Translations under genes and position numbers: made by a program
Part shown: in pieces, positions 45,378-54,319 of the stretch
Numbering within the stretch: position 1 is the stretch's first letter
How the letters are laid out: each line of letters opens with the position of its first letter
Notes under the pieces: model-generated
Database searches by the model: none
What the model was told of the DNA's origin: nothing
The model's input: the letters and a program-made list of their open reading frames with translations, nothing else
From: DTU013 sp964512095
GTDB lineage: Bacteria > Bacillota > Clostridia > Acetivibrionales > DTU013
Length of the DNA stretch: 64,000 nucleotides
Assembly (NCBI GenBank): GCA_964512095.1
Contig: CAZEIH010000004.1
Span: 1 to 64,000, forward strand
Reading direction: 5' to 3'

Positions 45378-45737
45378 TCAAAGTGTTTCGCACCCACCCG
45401 GATAGCTAATAGTCACCTTGCCGCATCTGGCTAGCATGGGTCCCATAAAAATTATCGATGAACGCATCTCCGCTGCAAGCTCAACTGGGATCTGAGTTTC
45501 TCTGATATTAGAAGAATTTATGGTTATAACATCGCCTTCTGCCTTTACACTGCAACCTATTTTTCTGAGTATTCCGATCATTACCTCCACATCTTTTAGT
45601 CCTGGACAATTCTTGATGATACTTTCCCCGCCATTAAGCAGGGATGCAGCCAAAATAGGCAATACGGCATTCTTGGAGCCCTCGACTGCGATCTCACCCT
45701 GGAGTCTGGCGCCTCCCGTAATAACTAATTTGCTCAT
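45378..45737 (-). pseudogene. murA: Truncated murA (UDP-GlcNAc 1-carboxyvinyltransferase)
   Basis: The frame encodes only 119 residues of an enzyme usually near 420. The N-terminus is normal, with the substrate-binding SKNA (K22, N23), MRSSIIFMGPMLAR, and SYPGGC holding the catalytic PEP-reactive Cys (C116). Three codons later the frame ends (ETL then TGA), and the downstream DNA has no MurA-like sequence in any frame before the sigma gene. It cannot be active, so a full murA must exist elsewhere. It still has an AGGTG ribosome site. It lies just after ftsW. Confidence 0.85.
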
Positions 45738-45786
45738 AAAAACACCTCGCACACATTCCATTTTATGCGAGGTAATTGTAATGTGT

Positions 45787-46896
45787 TCAGATTCTTTCGT
45801 AGTTGGAACATCGGGATATGTTCAGGAGTATCCCCACCTCTGCCATAAAGAGGATAAGAGCTGTACCTCCTGAACTGAAAAAGGGTAGTGATACACCTGT
45901 AGGCGGAACAGAGTTTGTTACCACCGCCACGTTGAAAAGACTCTGAACGGCAATCAATGCAGTCACACCGGCTGCTATTAGACTTCCATATACATCAGGG
46001 GCATGGGCTGCTATTTTAATACCTCTCCAGATAAAGACCATAAAGAGCAGTAGAACTGTAATAACACCGACAAAACCAAGTTCTTCGGCAAGTATCGGAA
46101 AAATGTAATCATTGTGGGGTTCTGGTACATACAAAAACTTTTGCATACTTTGGCCAAGTCCCCGTCCAAACAATCCGCCTGAGCCTATTGCATATAGTGA
46201 CTGTATTGTTTGATATCCTTCATCTCGGGGGGCACTCCATGGGTTTAGCCAGGAATTAATTCGTGGAGTCATATAGTCGGTGAAAGTTATCACTGCCACT
46301 ACAAGTGCACTTACAGGCAGAACCAAAACCAAAAAATGCCGAATCTTTGCCCCTGCAACGAACAAAATAATCATAGCGATGGAAATCATAATTATTGTTG
46401 CACTCAGATGGGTTTCCAGCAGTAAAAGCGTAGATATAATGCCTAGTATGAACAGGTATGGCAACAAATCACCAAAAAAGGTATTGAGGGGCTTTTTCCT
46501 TCTTGATAAGTAATATGAAAATGATAATATCAAAGCCAATTTTGCTAATTCTGAAGGCTGGAAACGGAAGCCTGCAATTATAATCCATCTCCATGAGCCG
46601 TGTGATTCACTGCCTATACCAGGTATCAGAACCAGCGTAAGAAGGGCAATGCTGCCAAGTAGCAATATCAAAACTGTTTTTCTACCTATTTTGTGATAAT
46701 CATAATTGGCGGCTAGTAGCATGGCAACCATACCAATTGCTGCAAATACCAGTTGTCTTTTTATGTAGTAGTATATATTGCCAAACTCCTTCTCGGCAGT
46801 TGGTGCACTGGCACTAAAAACCATGATAAGCCCTATCGAGAGCATTATCAGGACTGTTATGAATAACAAAAAATCGAATGGTTTTTTTTCCTTCAT
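45787..46896 (-). CDS. ftsW: SEDS-family cell-division/sporulation glycosyltransferase FtsW (SpoVE-like)
   Basis: A 369-residue polytopic protein with about ten transmembrane helices that polymerises lipid II into glycan strands with a partner PBP. SEDS hallmarks are GIGSESHGSWRWI and RFQPSELAKLALILSFSYYL near residue 115, RDEGYQTIQSLYAIGSGGLFGRGLGQSMQKF and PEPHNDYIFPILAEELGF. The end is SLPFFSSGGTALI. It lies in the division cluster after mraY, so ftsW is chosen over rodA; a SpoVE role is possible. GGAGG site. Confidence 0.93.
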   Translation of the reverse strand: MKEKKPFDFLLFITVLIMLSIGLIMVFSASAPTAEKEFGNIYYYIKRQLVFAAIGMVAMLLAANYDYHKIGRKTVLILLLGSIALLTLVLIPGIGSESHGSWRWIIIAGFRFQPSELAKLALILSFSYYLSRRKKPLNTFFGDLLPYLFILGIISTLLLLETHLSATIIMISIAMIILFVAGAKIRHFLVLVLPVSALVVAVITFTDYMTPRINSWLNPWSAPRDEGYQTIQSLYAIGSGGLFGRGLGQSMQKFLYVPEPHNDYIFPILAEELGFVGVITVLLLFMVFIWRGIKIAAHAPDVYGSLIAAGVTALIAVQSLFNVAVVTNSVPPTGVSLPFFSSGGTALILFMAEVGILLNISRCSNYERI

Positions 46897-47003
46897 ATTT
46901 TAACCTCCGTGTAAGGTATGGTTACATATCTCGTAAGGATACTCAGGGCTATAAATAATAAATTGTTTGCAACGGTGGCTAGGAATATCACTCATGGACA
47001 ATG

Positions 47004-48029
47004 CTAGTAAAAGCTGAATCTGAGTGTTGCAAAGCCAATTAGGCATAACACTATAGTTATTAGCCAGAAAACGCCTACCACCTTTGTTTCCTTCCATCCT
47101 GACAACTCGAAGTGGTGATGGATGGGAGCCATTTTAAACACCCTTTTCCCTCTCAACTTAAATGATACTACCTGTATGAATACAGAAAAACTTTCCACTG
47201 CATAAATTGCCCCTGCTACTAGTAGCATCCATGGCATTTTCATAACTACAGCAGCAGCACCTACAATCCCCCCCAGCGCCAATGACCCTGTATCACCCAT
47301 TATCACCTTTGCGGGATGTATATTAAAAACAAGAAATCCTAGGCATCCGCCAGCTGTTATTGCACACATGAGCTTGATATTGTCCCATTCCGGCCTGGCC
47401 ATAGCTACAATGGTAAAAAACACGGTGACAATTAGTGTAACTCCTGAGGCCAAGCCGTCCACGCCATCTGTCATATTTACAGAATTAGTGATCAGATACA
47501 TAACAATGATAACAAGGGGTATAAATAACCAGATTGGCATTTTCACAACAGCATCAATACCCAGAAAAGGAATAATCATACCTGTGCCAAGATTAGGATT
47601 ATAGGCCACATAAAATGCGAAAATAACCGAAACAAACAACTGTCCAAAAGACTTTTGTTTGGAATTTAGGCCGTCCTTATTTTTCTTTACGACCTTTATC
47701 ATATCATCTATAAATCCTATCAACGAATATCCCATAGATACCAACAGAATAGGTATAAGCTCGGGGTAACGCGGCGCAAATACCAATGTAGTTATAATCA
47801 TAGGTATAATAAAAATTAGGCCGCCAATAGTAGGGATTCCCATTTTTTTTAGATGGGTAGCCGGTCCATCATCCCTTATCGTTTGTCCGAATTTAAGTCG
47901 CTTCAAAATCGGTATGATAATTGGACCAGCAACGAGTGCTAGCAAAAAAGTTCCTGTAAATGCAACTACTTCCGTTGATCTGAATATGAACTCCAAACCC
48001 ATTCCCCCGTATATACCTATTGTTTTCAT
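47004..48029 (-). CDS. mraY: Phospho-N-acetylmuramoyl-pentapeptide-transferase
   Basis: A 341-residue membrane enzyme forming lipid I from UDP-MurNAc-pentapeptide and undecaprenyl phosphate. Ten transmembrane helices are visible. Signatures include GPATHLKKMGIPTIGGLIF, the catalytic NSVNMTDGVDGLASG, MGDTGSLALGG and MAPIHHHFELSGWKE. The ATG at 48029, with its AAGG site, lies inside a repeat copy; an internal ATG 10 codons later has a poor site. Follows murF. Confidence 0.95.
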   Translation of the reverse strand: MKTIGIYGGMGLEFIFRSTEVVAFTGTFLLALVAGPIIIPILKRLKFGQTIRDDGPATHLKKMGIPTIGGLIFIIPMIITTLVFAPRYPELIPILLVSMGYSLIGFIDDMIKVVKKNKDGLNSKQKSFGQLFVSVIFAFYVAYNPNLGTGMIIPFLGIDAVVKMPIWLFIPLVIIVMYLITNSVNMTDGVDGLASGVTLIVTVFFTIVAMARPEWDNIKLMCAITAGGCLGFLVFNIHPAKVIMGDTGSLALGGIVGAAAVVMKMPWMLLVAGAIYAVESFSVFIQVVSFKLRGKRVFKMAPIHHHFELSGWKETKVVGVFWLITIVLCLIGFATLRFSFY

Positions 48030-48072
48030 CTATGCCTTCAGAAGACACCGACCTCTCAAATCAATTAGCTTC
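48027..48072 (+). repeat. Dispersed repeat, left-module fragment spanning the murF-mraY junction
   Basis: CATCTATGCCTTCAGAAGAC followed by ACCGACCTCTCAAATCAATTAGCTTC matches 14120-14163. It includes the mraY start codon at one end and the murF stop codon at the other. The hairpin and right-end modules are absent. Confidence 0.8.
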
Positions 48073-49470
48073 TGTCAAACCATTGACTATCTCTTCCATT
48101 TTCATACCCCTGGAGCCTTTTACCAATATTGCATCTCCCTGACTGACAATATCTCTCAAAAAGCGCATGGCATCAACATTGCTGCTCATCATAGCTACAT
48201 TTTCAGATGAAAAACCAGCCTCTACTGCTCCCCTAGCTATATCGATAGCTGCTGTACCCACTGCAATAATTTTATCAATCCTGCTTGCAGCGACATAGCG
48301 CCCAGCATCCAAATGGGCGTCAATGCTCCAATCTCCTAACTCAAGCATATCTCCCAGCACTGCTATCCTTCTTTTGGCGTCCAGCTCCTCCAGCACGTCT
48401 ATAGCAGCCTTTACAGATTGGGGACTAGCATTATATGCATCATTTATTACCGTCATGCCATTTGCCTTAATAATATTTAGCCGCATACTACCCGGACTGT
48501 AATTGGTAATCCCATTGATCATCTTTTGCATATCAATGCCCAGCTCATGACCTGTTGCAAAGGCGGCGAGAGCATTATAGACATTATGTACTCCCGGTGC
48601 AGGCAGATTTACGCTATATTCCCTTCTATCCACCATGATGTTGAAATCGACTCCGTTTTCACCTCTGGAACGTACATTATAGGCCTGAAAATCAACGCCC
48701 TCCTCCAAACCATATGACAACGTTCGAACCTTCAGCAATCCCTTAACTCCGCTAAGCATACCATCATCACCATTTAAGATTAGGAGTCCACCAGGCTGCA
48801 GCCCTTCCAGTAACTCCAGCTTCGCCTTTAATATGTTTTGCCGCGTACCCAATCTTTCTATATGGGAAATTCCTATATTGGTTATTATTCCCACCTGGGG
48901 CCTGACAATACCAGCTAGTGTCCTAATTTCACTAAAGCCGCTCATACCCATTTCCACTACTGCTGCTTCATGTTCAGGCTCCAAAGTGAATATAGTCAGC
49001 GGTACACCAATCTCGTTATTAAAGTTGCCTTCGTTTTTAAGAACATTGTATCCTGCTCCAAGGGCACATGCAACCATTTCCTTTGTGCTGGTTTTTCCTA
49101 CGCTACCTGTAATACCTACAAAGGGTATTGTAAATCTATTTCTATAGTACGCTGCTATATCTTGAAGGGCTTTTAAGGTATTATCGACTTTGATTAATAT
49201 CAAAGGGGCTGATGCTGTATCCTTATTTGCTATGGCTTTGCTCTTATCGGTTGGGTCTATTTCAGTTAATGCAGCTATAGCTCCATCTTTAAAGGCTTCC
49301 CAAATATAGTCATGGCCGTCAAAGTTTTCTCCCCTTAAGGGTATAAAAAGATGACCATGTCCTACCTTTCTGGAATCTGTTGATATTCCGCAAACAAATG
49401 CTTCAGCACATCCCTTTAACAAAACGCCTCCCGTTGCTTCAATTATTTCTCCGATAGTAAGCTGGATCAT
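48061..49470 (-). CDS. murF: UDP-N-acetylmuramoyl-tripeptide--D-alanyl-D-alanine ligase
   Basis: A 469-residue ATP-dependent ligase adding D-Ala-D-Ala to UDP-MurNAc-tripeptide. It has the P-loop GSVGKTSTKEM near residue 117, NNEIGVPLTIF, NDAYNASPQSVKAAI and VLGDMLELGD motifs. The C-terminal MurF-type end (ILVKGSRGMKMEEIVNGL) is normal; only its last three residues (EAN) and stop fall within a repeat copy. Ribosome site AAAGGAG. Follows murE by 10 bp. Confidence 0.95.
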   Translation of the reverse strand: MIQLTIGEIIEATGGVLLKGCAEAFVCGISTDSRKVGHGHLFIPLRGENFDGHDYIWEAFKDGAIAALTEIDPTDKSKAIANKDTASAPLILIKVDNTLKALQDIAAYYRNRFTIPFVGITGSVGKTSTKEMVACALGAGYNVLKNEGNFNNEIGVPLTIFTLEPEHEAAVVEMGMSGFSEIRTLAGIVRPQVGIITNIGISHIERLGTRQNILKAKLELLEGLQPGGLLILNGDDGMLSGVKGLLKVRTLSYGLEEGVDFQAYNVRSRGENGVDFNIMVDRREYSVNLPAPGVHNVYNALAAFATGHELGIDMQKMINGITNYSPGSMRLNIIKANGMTVINDAYNASPQSVKAAIDVLEELDAKRRIAVLGDMLELGDWSIDAHLDAGRYVAASRIDKIIAVGTAAIDIARGAVEAGFSSENVAMMSSNVDAMRFLRDIVSQGDAILVKGSRGMKMEEIVNGLTEAN

Positions 49471-49480
49471 ATGAACTCCT

Positions 49481-50935
49481 TTATTTCAATTTTTCATCAA
49501 GTATTTTCTTAACAATTTCCCTCTCATCAAAGTGAATCGTTTTATTATTAAATGTTTGGTAGGTTTCATGTCCCTTACCTGCCAACACTACAACATCTCC
49601 TGCATTCGCAGCTAATACCGCATGTCTTATTGCCTCTTGCCGGTTAGTTATGCATATATAGCTATTAGCTACAGTTTTTATTCCTTCCTCTATCTGGGAC
49701 ATGATAGCTTCAGGATCCTCTGTTCTCGGATTATCCGAGGTGATTACTGTATAATCAGCAAGCTGTCCTGATATCCGGCCCATCATAGGACGTTTTGCTT
49801 TGTCTCTGTCACCACCGCATCCAAATACACATATTACCCTTCCAACTACATACTCCCTGACCGCTTCAAGAATATTCTCTAGACTGTCAGGGGTATGGGC
49901 ATAGTCTATTATAACACTGAAATCGGCTCCTGTATCCACCAACTCTGCCCTGCCCGGCACCTGTGCCCTTTCCAGTCCTAAAGCTACAGCATCTGTTGGG
50001 ATTCCCAACAAACCACATACTCCTGCTGCAGCTAGCGCATTGTATACACTAAATCTGCCAGGTATATTGACCTTGAATCTTCCTTGGTACCAGGGTGATA
50101 CCATATCAAATTCCACACTGCTGGGCGCTTTGATTATGTTTACAGCCTTTATATCCGAATCCCTATCCAAGCTATATGTATATACTTTACACTCTGCCTC
50201 CTGTATGACTCTTGCTGCATATTGGCTATCGAGATTCACTAGCCCTAATGCGCATATTCTGAACAGAATACATTTTGCTAGTAAATATTCTTCCATTGAG
50301 GCATGCTCTGTTTCGCTTATGTGGTCCCTTGAAAGATTAGTGAATACACCTGTGTCAAATTCACAGTACTTCACTCTATGTAAAGCAAGTCCCTGGGATG
50401 AGACCTCCATTACTACATCAGTTACCTTTTCCCCCGCCATTTGAGAAAAAATCTGCTGTAGGTCAAGGGATTCAGGCGTTGTCCTTTCGGAATATAGTAT
50501 ACGCTCCCCTATCCTAGTACCAAGTGTACCTATCAGCCCTACCTTATGTCCAGCTGCCTCAAGTATGGTTTTTATCATGAAGCAGGTGGTGGTTTTCCCC
50601 TTGGTACCTGTTACCCCAACTAAATTTAGCTTATTTGACACATGCCCATAAAATCTGGCAGATACGTAAGCCAAGGCTGATCGAGAATCCTCTACCACCA
50701 CTATAGGTAATTCGGTTACAAATGTCAGCAGCTTTTGAGTTATAAATGCAACGGCCCCGTAGTCAAGAGCCTGCTGCGCGAATTCATGACCATCTGACAT
50801 TATACCGTCAATACAAACAAACAAATAGCCCTTGCGTATCTTTCTTGAGTCATATGCGATCCCATCTATTTCAATGTTCACGTTTCCTCTTATGTAAAGG
50901 ATATCCAACCCTTCGATTAGATCAGCCAAAACCAT
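49481..50935 (-). CDS. murE: UDP-N-acetylmuramoyl-L-alanyl-D-glutamate--2,6-diaminopimelate ligase
   Basis: A 484-residue cytoplasmic ligase adding the third residue of the stem peptide. The P-loop GVTGTKGKTTT lies near residue 108, with MEVSSQGLALHRV and FTNLSRDHISEH-like motifs. SDNPRTEDP near residue 405 is the meso-diaminopimelate specificity motif, so the wall should be mDAP type. Ribosome site AAAGGAG. It follows the SpoVD-type PBP gene by about 28 bp. Confidence 0.95.
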   Translation of the reverse strand: MVLADLIEGLDILYIRGNVNIEIDGIAYDSRKIRKGYLFVCIDGIMSDGHEFAQQALDYGAVAFITQKLLTFVTELPIVVVEDSRSALAYVSARFYGHVSNKLNLVGVTGTKGKTTTCFMIKTILEAAGHKVGLIGTLGTRIGERILYSERTTPESLDLQQIFSQMAGEKVTDVVMEVSSQGLALHRVKYCEFDTGVFTNLSRDHISETEHASMEEYLLAKCILFRICALGLVNLDSQYAARVIQEAECKVYTYSLDRDSDIKAVNIIKAPSSVEFDMVSPWYQGRFKVNIPGRFSVYNALAAAGVCGLLGIPTDAVALGLERAQVPGRAELVDTGADFSVIIDYAHTPDSLENILEAVREYVVGRVICVFGCGGDRDKAKRPMMGRISGQLADYTVITSDNPRTEDPEAIMSQIEEGIKTVANSYICITNRQEAIRHAVLAANAGDVVVLAGKGHETYQTFNNKTIHFDEREIVKKILDEKLK

Positions 50936-50963
50936 GGCGATTCTCCTTTACTCTATTTCCAAA

Positions 50964-53162
50964 TTACTCTACATTATCCATATTCCTAAATTCCACTAGA
51001 ACTACACTGCCTTTCTTAACCGCCACACCCTCCGCATACTGTTGCTTGTATACAACTCCATTACCCGACACCCTAATATTTAAGCCTGAACGATTTGCTG
51101 CTCCTATGGCTTCAGAGATTGTCTTACCAGATAAATCCGGCATTTTTACAGTCTGCTCTCCTTCAGGTTTGTAGGTATATAGAATTACAGTTGAGCTCTC
51201 AGGAATCACAGAATTAGGCTTTGGTACTTGCTCAACAACGTTGCTTTCGTTATTTCCTTCCCCTTCAATGCTATATTTCAAGCCTGCTGACTTCAGGACC
51301 TTGACCGCCTCTCCTACAGTTTTTTTGCGAACATCAGGCACGTATACATCTTGTGTCATTGCTTTGAGATCCTCTTGAGAATACTGCCGTTCAACCTGCA
51401 TATAGCTCAGTGTATCCTCTGATATCTTTCCAACTATTGGGGCTGCAATGACTCCTCCCATATGCGAGTCTCCTCTGGGGTCAATAAGCACTATTAGTGT
51501 TACTATCTCAGGATTATCGGCAGGAGCAAAGCCGCAGAAGGAGGCAATATAAACATTCTGTACTGTGGTCTCCGATGTGCCGGTTTTTCCTCCAACCCTG
51601 TAACCTTTTACGTATGCATTATTACCTGTTCCCTTTGCTACTACACCCTCCAGTATATCTCTAACAGTTTGGGATGTCTGTTCAGATATTACTGTTCTTA
51701 CCACCTGGGGCTCATACTTTTCTACTGTATTGCCCTCAGAGTCTGTTAATTCTTTTATCAAACGTGGTTTCATCAGCTTGCCGCCATTAACAAGAGCACA
51801 ATAGGCAGTTGCAAGCTGCAAAGGTGTTATTGTGAACCTTTGGCCGAAGGAAGCTACAGCCATGTCGATTTCCTTGGGCTTTGGCTGAAATTGAGACTTT
51901 GCCTCACCCTTTAATTCTATTCCTGTCTTATCCATAAAGCCAAACGCCTTCATATAGCTGTAGAAACGCTCCAGCCCAAGGCCTTGTGCCACTTTAACAA
52001 AAGCTGGATTACACGAATTATACACAGCTTCTCTAAAGCTCTCTGTACCATGGGGCCTTTCTACACGCCAACAGTTTATGGGCTTAGGCCAACCGTCCAC
52101 TTTGATGGGCAGATCATTTGTGATTGTTTCCGGAGTTACTACCCCTTCTTCTAAGCCTGCAGCAGTTGTTATACTTTTAAATGTGGAACCAGGCTCGTAG
52201 GTATCCGTTAAAGCCCTATTCCTCCATACTGTCTTACTGAGAATATTAACTGAACTACTGGACCTTTCAACCCACTCTGAAGGATCAACACCATCAATCT
52301 CTATTTTTGCTGGATATGCAAAGGGACTGTTGAGATCATAGTCAGGCTTAGAAACCATTGCAATGATATCCCCTGTTTTAGGATTCATAACGATGCCTAC
52401 GGCACCACCCTTAACTTTATTATCCTCAACGGCCTTATCCAAGGATTTGGACAAGAGGTACTGTATTGTTTCATCAATAGTCAGCACAACATTTAGACCA
52501 TCTTGAGCATCTATTCTCTTTTCTGAATCTGACGGTACAGCACTTCCTCTTGCATCCACCTCGCTAAGTATTTTTCCTGGGGTGCCTTTGAGATACTTAT
52601 CCATAACCTCTTCAATGCCACCCATGAGTCCTTGATTATCATCTCCGGCAAATCCAAGTATATGGGACATAAGATTCCCATTGGGATAGTATCTTTTAGC
52701 ATCCTCATCAATATTTATGCCCTTTACACTGTTTTCAGACATCCAGGTCCTTATCTGTATCTCTATATCTCTATCCACCTTGCGCTTTATAACTGCGCTG
52801 TTTGCTTTTTTTGTAATAAGACGGTGGACATCATCTCTATTTAAGGAAAGTATTTCAGCCAGTTGATTGGCTACCTGATCAACACTTAGCCTTTTGTTTT
52901 TCTTGATTTCATTGGGATTGCAGCTTATAGTTCCAGCTTGAACGCTGATTGCCAGCTTTTTGCCATTCCTGTCGTATATCGTACCTCTAATAGGACTGAT
53001 TATTCTGCCAGTGTTCTGCTGTACTGAGACTTTTTTTTGTAGCTCACTTCCCTGAACAAACTGTATTTGGGCAAGCCTCCCGATTAGGGTTATTACAACT
53101 ACTGCGAATACACACAATAGTACTATTAGACGTCTTTTTACAACAAGTCCCGGTGCCGTCAA
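50964..53162 (-). CDS. spoVD: SpoVD/FtsI-type class B penicillin-binding protein with two PASTA domains
   Basis: A 732-residue transpeptidase crosslinking peptidoglycan. One N-terminal transmembrane helix (11-31) is followed by the dimerisation domain and the transpeptidase domain, with S326TFK, SCN (383-385) and KTG (526-528). Two PASTA repeats complete the C-terminus (about 608-732). The start is a TTG after GGGGGGAG. It is the only class B PBP in the cluster, so it may serve vegetative division, sporulation cortex, or both. The 192-base gap upstream contains a terminator-like hairpin. Confidence 0.92.
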   Translation of the reverse strand: MTAPGLVVKRRLIVLLCVFAVVVITLIGRLAQIQFVQGSELQKKVSVQQNTGRIISPIRGTIYDRNGKKLAISVQAGTISCNPNEIKKNKRLSVDQVANQLAEILSLNRDDVHRLITKKANSAVIKRKVDRDIEIQIRTWMSENSVKGINIDEDAKRYYPNGNLMSHILGFAGDDNQGLMGGIEEVMDKYLKGTPGKILSEVDARGSAVPSDSEKRIDAQDGLNVVLTIDETIQYLLSKSLDKAVEDNKVKGGAVGIVMNPKTGDIIAMVSKPDYDLNSPFAYPAKIEIDGVDPSEWVERSSSSVNILSKTVWRNRALTDTYEPGSTFKSITTAAGLEEGVVTPETITNDLPIKVDGWPKPINCWRVERPHGTESFREAVYNSCNPAFVKVAQGLGLERFYSYMKAFGFMDKTGIELKGEAKSQFQPKPKEIDMAVASFGQRFTITPLQLATAYCALVNGGKLMKPRLIKELTDSEGNTVEKYEPQVVRTVISEQTSQTVRDILEGVVAKGTGNNAYVKGYRVGGKTGTSETTVQNVYIASFCGFAPADNPEIVTLIVLIDPRGDSHMGGVIAAPIVGKISEDTLSYMQVERQYSQEDLKAMTQDVYVPDVRKKTVGEAVKVLKSAGLKYSIEGEGNNESNVVEQVPKPNSVIPESSTVILYTYKPEGEQTVKMPDLSGKTISEAIGAANRSGLNIRVSGNGVVYKQQYAEGVAVKKGSVVLVEFRNMDNVE

Positions 53163-53254
53163 CCAAATCTCCCCCCTCGGAATTGAAATTTGTAATATAA
53201 GGAAACAAAACTTTCCTGCAAACGGAAATTTCCCTAATAAAACTGTGTATTATA

Positions 53255-53322
53255 AAAAAGACTATAGACCATGCAAAAAATAATATTTTACACTATCCAC
53301 AGTCTATTTTTTCTCATAAATG
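53255..53322 (-). terminator. Possible terminator downstream of ftsL
   Basis: On the minus strand AGACTGTGGATAG can pair with CTATAGTCT (bulged), followed by TTTTTTAT. If used, it would separate ftsL from the spoVD-murE run and allow independent control. Confidence 0.4.
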
Positions 53323-53354
53323 TCGCTCTTTACTGTCTGCAGCTTTTATGACCT

Positions 53355-53846
53355 CTACTCAAAAAGCTTCAAAAAACTGGCTGCCTTATTAATTAAGGTT
53401 TCTGTTATGCTACTATCATCACTATTAGCTTGAGTTCTCGGAGTCATCATAACAGTATAATCGCTTCGTGGTACGTTTATATATATAATCTGGCTTTTAT
53501 CAGGCATTTGCATGCCAAGTCTATTTTCTGCAACCTCCCTGACTTCATTCAGATCAGTCTTTGATTCTATCTGAACCTTTAAAAGCGAGTTTTCATTTCT
53601 TATTTCCTGGTATTCTTTTTCTTTCTGAATAAAATCATAGTTAACCTTTGTAATTATAGCATATCTGCACATTACAACAAGTCCTGCTGTTAATACGGCA
53701 ATTATAGCAACAACCATTTTGAGCTTTACCTTCCTATTACTCTTATACCGTTTTTTCGCCTTTAGTACCTTATTCTCTTCGTAAACATCGTACTCAAGCT
53801 GTCTAGCTGCAGAACCATGTACATAATCATATCTCTCATGTTTCAA
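53355..53846 (-). CDS. ftsL: FtsL-like septum formation protein
   Basis: A 163-residue bitopic protein. A basic cytosolic N-terminus (KAKKRYKSNRKVKLKM) precedes one transmembrane helix (~44-66), then a coiled coil (NYDFIQKEKEYQEIRNENSL) typical of FtsL/DivIC, then a short tail with VAENRLGMQMPDKSQII. It should scaffold the divisome with FtsB/DivIC-type partners. The start is a TTG after AGAGGTG. It is separated from rsmH by a 473-base noncoding tract. Confidence 0.85.
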   Translation of the reverse strand: MKHERYDYVHGSAARQLEYDVYEENKVLKAKKRYKSNRKVKLKMVVAIIAVLTAGLVVMCRYAIITKVNYDFIQKEKEYQEIRNENSLLKVQIESKTDLNEVREVAENRLGMQMPDKSQIIYINVPRSDYTVMMTPRTQANSDDSSITETLINKAASFLKLFE

Positions 53847-54319
53847 TTCTATTCACCTCTTAAGTGATTTATGCCATACTGTAGGCTTAGTGTTCTTCTG
53901 TTTATTATGGTTCTTTTCTTTTGTGTTTTAGCTTTGCTAAAAGTGCTTTCTTTTGTGTTTTTATTTTGTGTTTTTATTTTGTGTTTTTATTTTGTGTTTT
54001 TGTTTTGCTTTTTTCTTTTGTGTTTTGTCTTTTGAGCTTTGCCTTTTGTGTTTTTCCTTGTTTTGTCTTTTGTGTTTTGTTACTTACTTTTCTTTAGTAC
54101 ATTGCATTGGCCTTTTTTTCTTTAGTGTTTTGTTGCATGTCTATTCCTTTAGGCGCATTGTCAGCGCCGTAGATGCGTATTTAAGCATATTGTAAATTTT
54201 ATCTTTCGTGTATCCTGCTTTTCCTAGCCTCATTTGCTTTGGTTTGGCTTTGCATTTTGTCCTTTGTACCTTAACTGCTTGTCTTATGTTTTTTGTTGCT
54301 TAATCTTTTGTAATAATTT
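53847..54319 (-). other. Noncoding low-complexity interval between rsmH and ftsL
   Basis: The minus (coding) strand is almost free of T for long runs, built of AAAACACAAAA-type words. No credible gene was found: the best minus-strand frame (a ~30-codon stretch ending near 54145) lacks a ribosome site. The interval breaks the otherwise tight division cluster and contains an exact 13-bp tandem repeat. Confidence 0.75.
53951..54002 (+). repeat. 13-bp tandem repeat, four units
   Basis: TTTTGTGTTTTTA is repeated at 53951, 53964, 53977 and 53990 (the last ends in G). Degenerate TTTTGTG words continue to about 54145. Slippage-prone. Confidence 0.95.

Noticed and set aside
46900..47097. A 65-codon minus-strand frame between mraY and ftsW
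   Set aside because: Half lies inside mraY in another frame and the rest shows no MurD-like motif; most of it cannot be a remnant of murD.
53953..54195. A Cys/Phe-rich plus-strand open frame in the low-complexity tract
   Set aside because: Produced by TTTTGTG repeats on the wrong strand for the operon, with no ribosome site.
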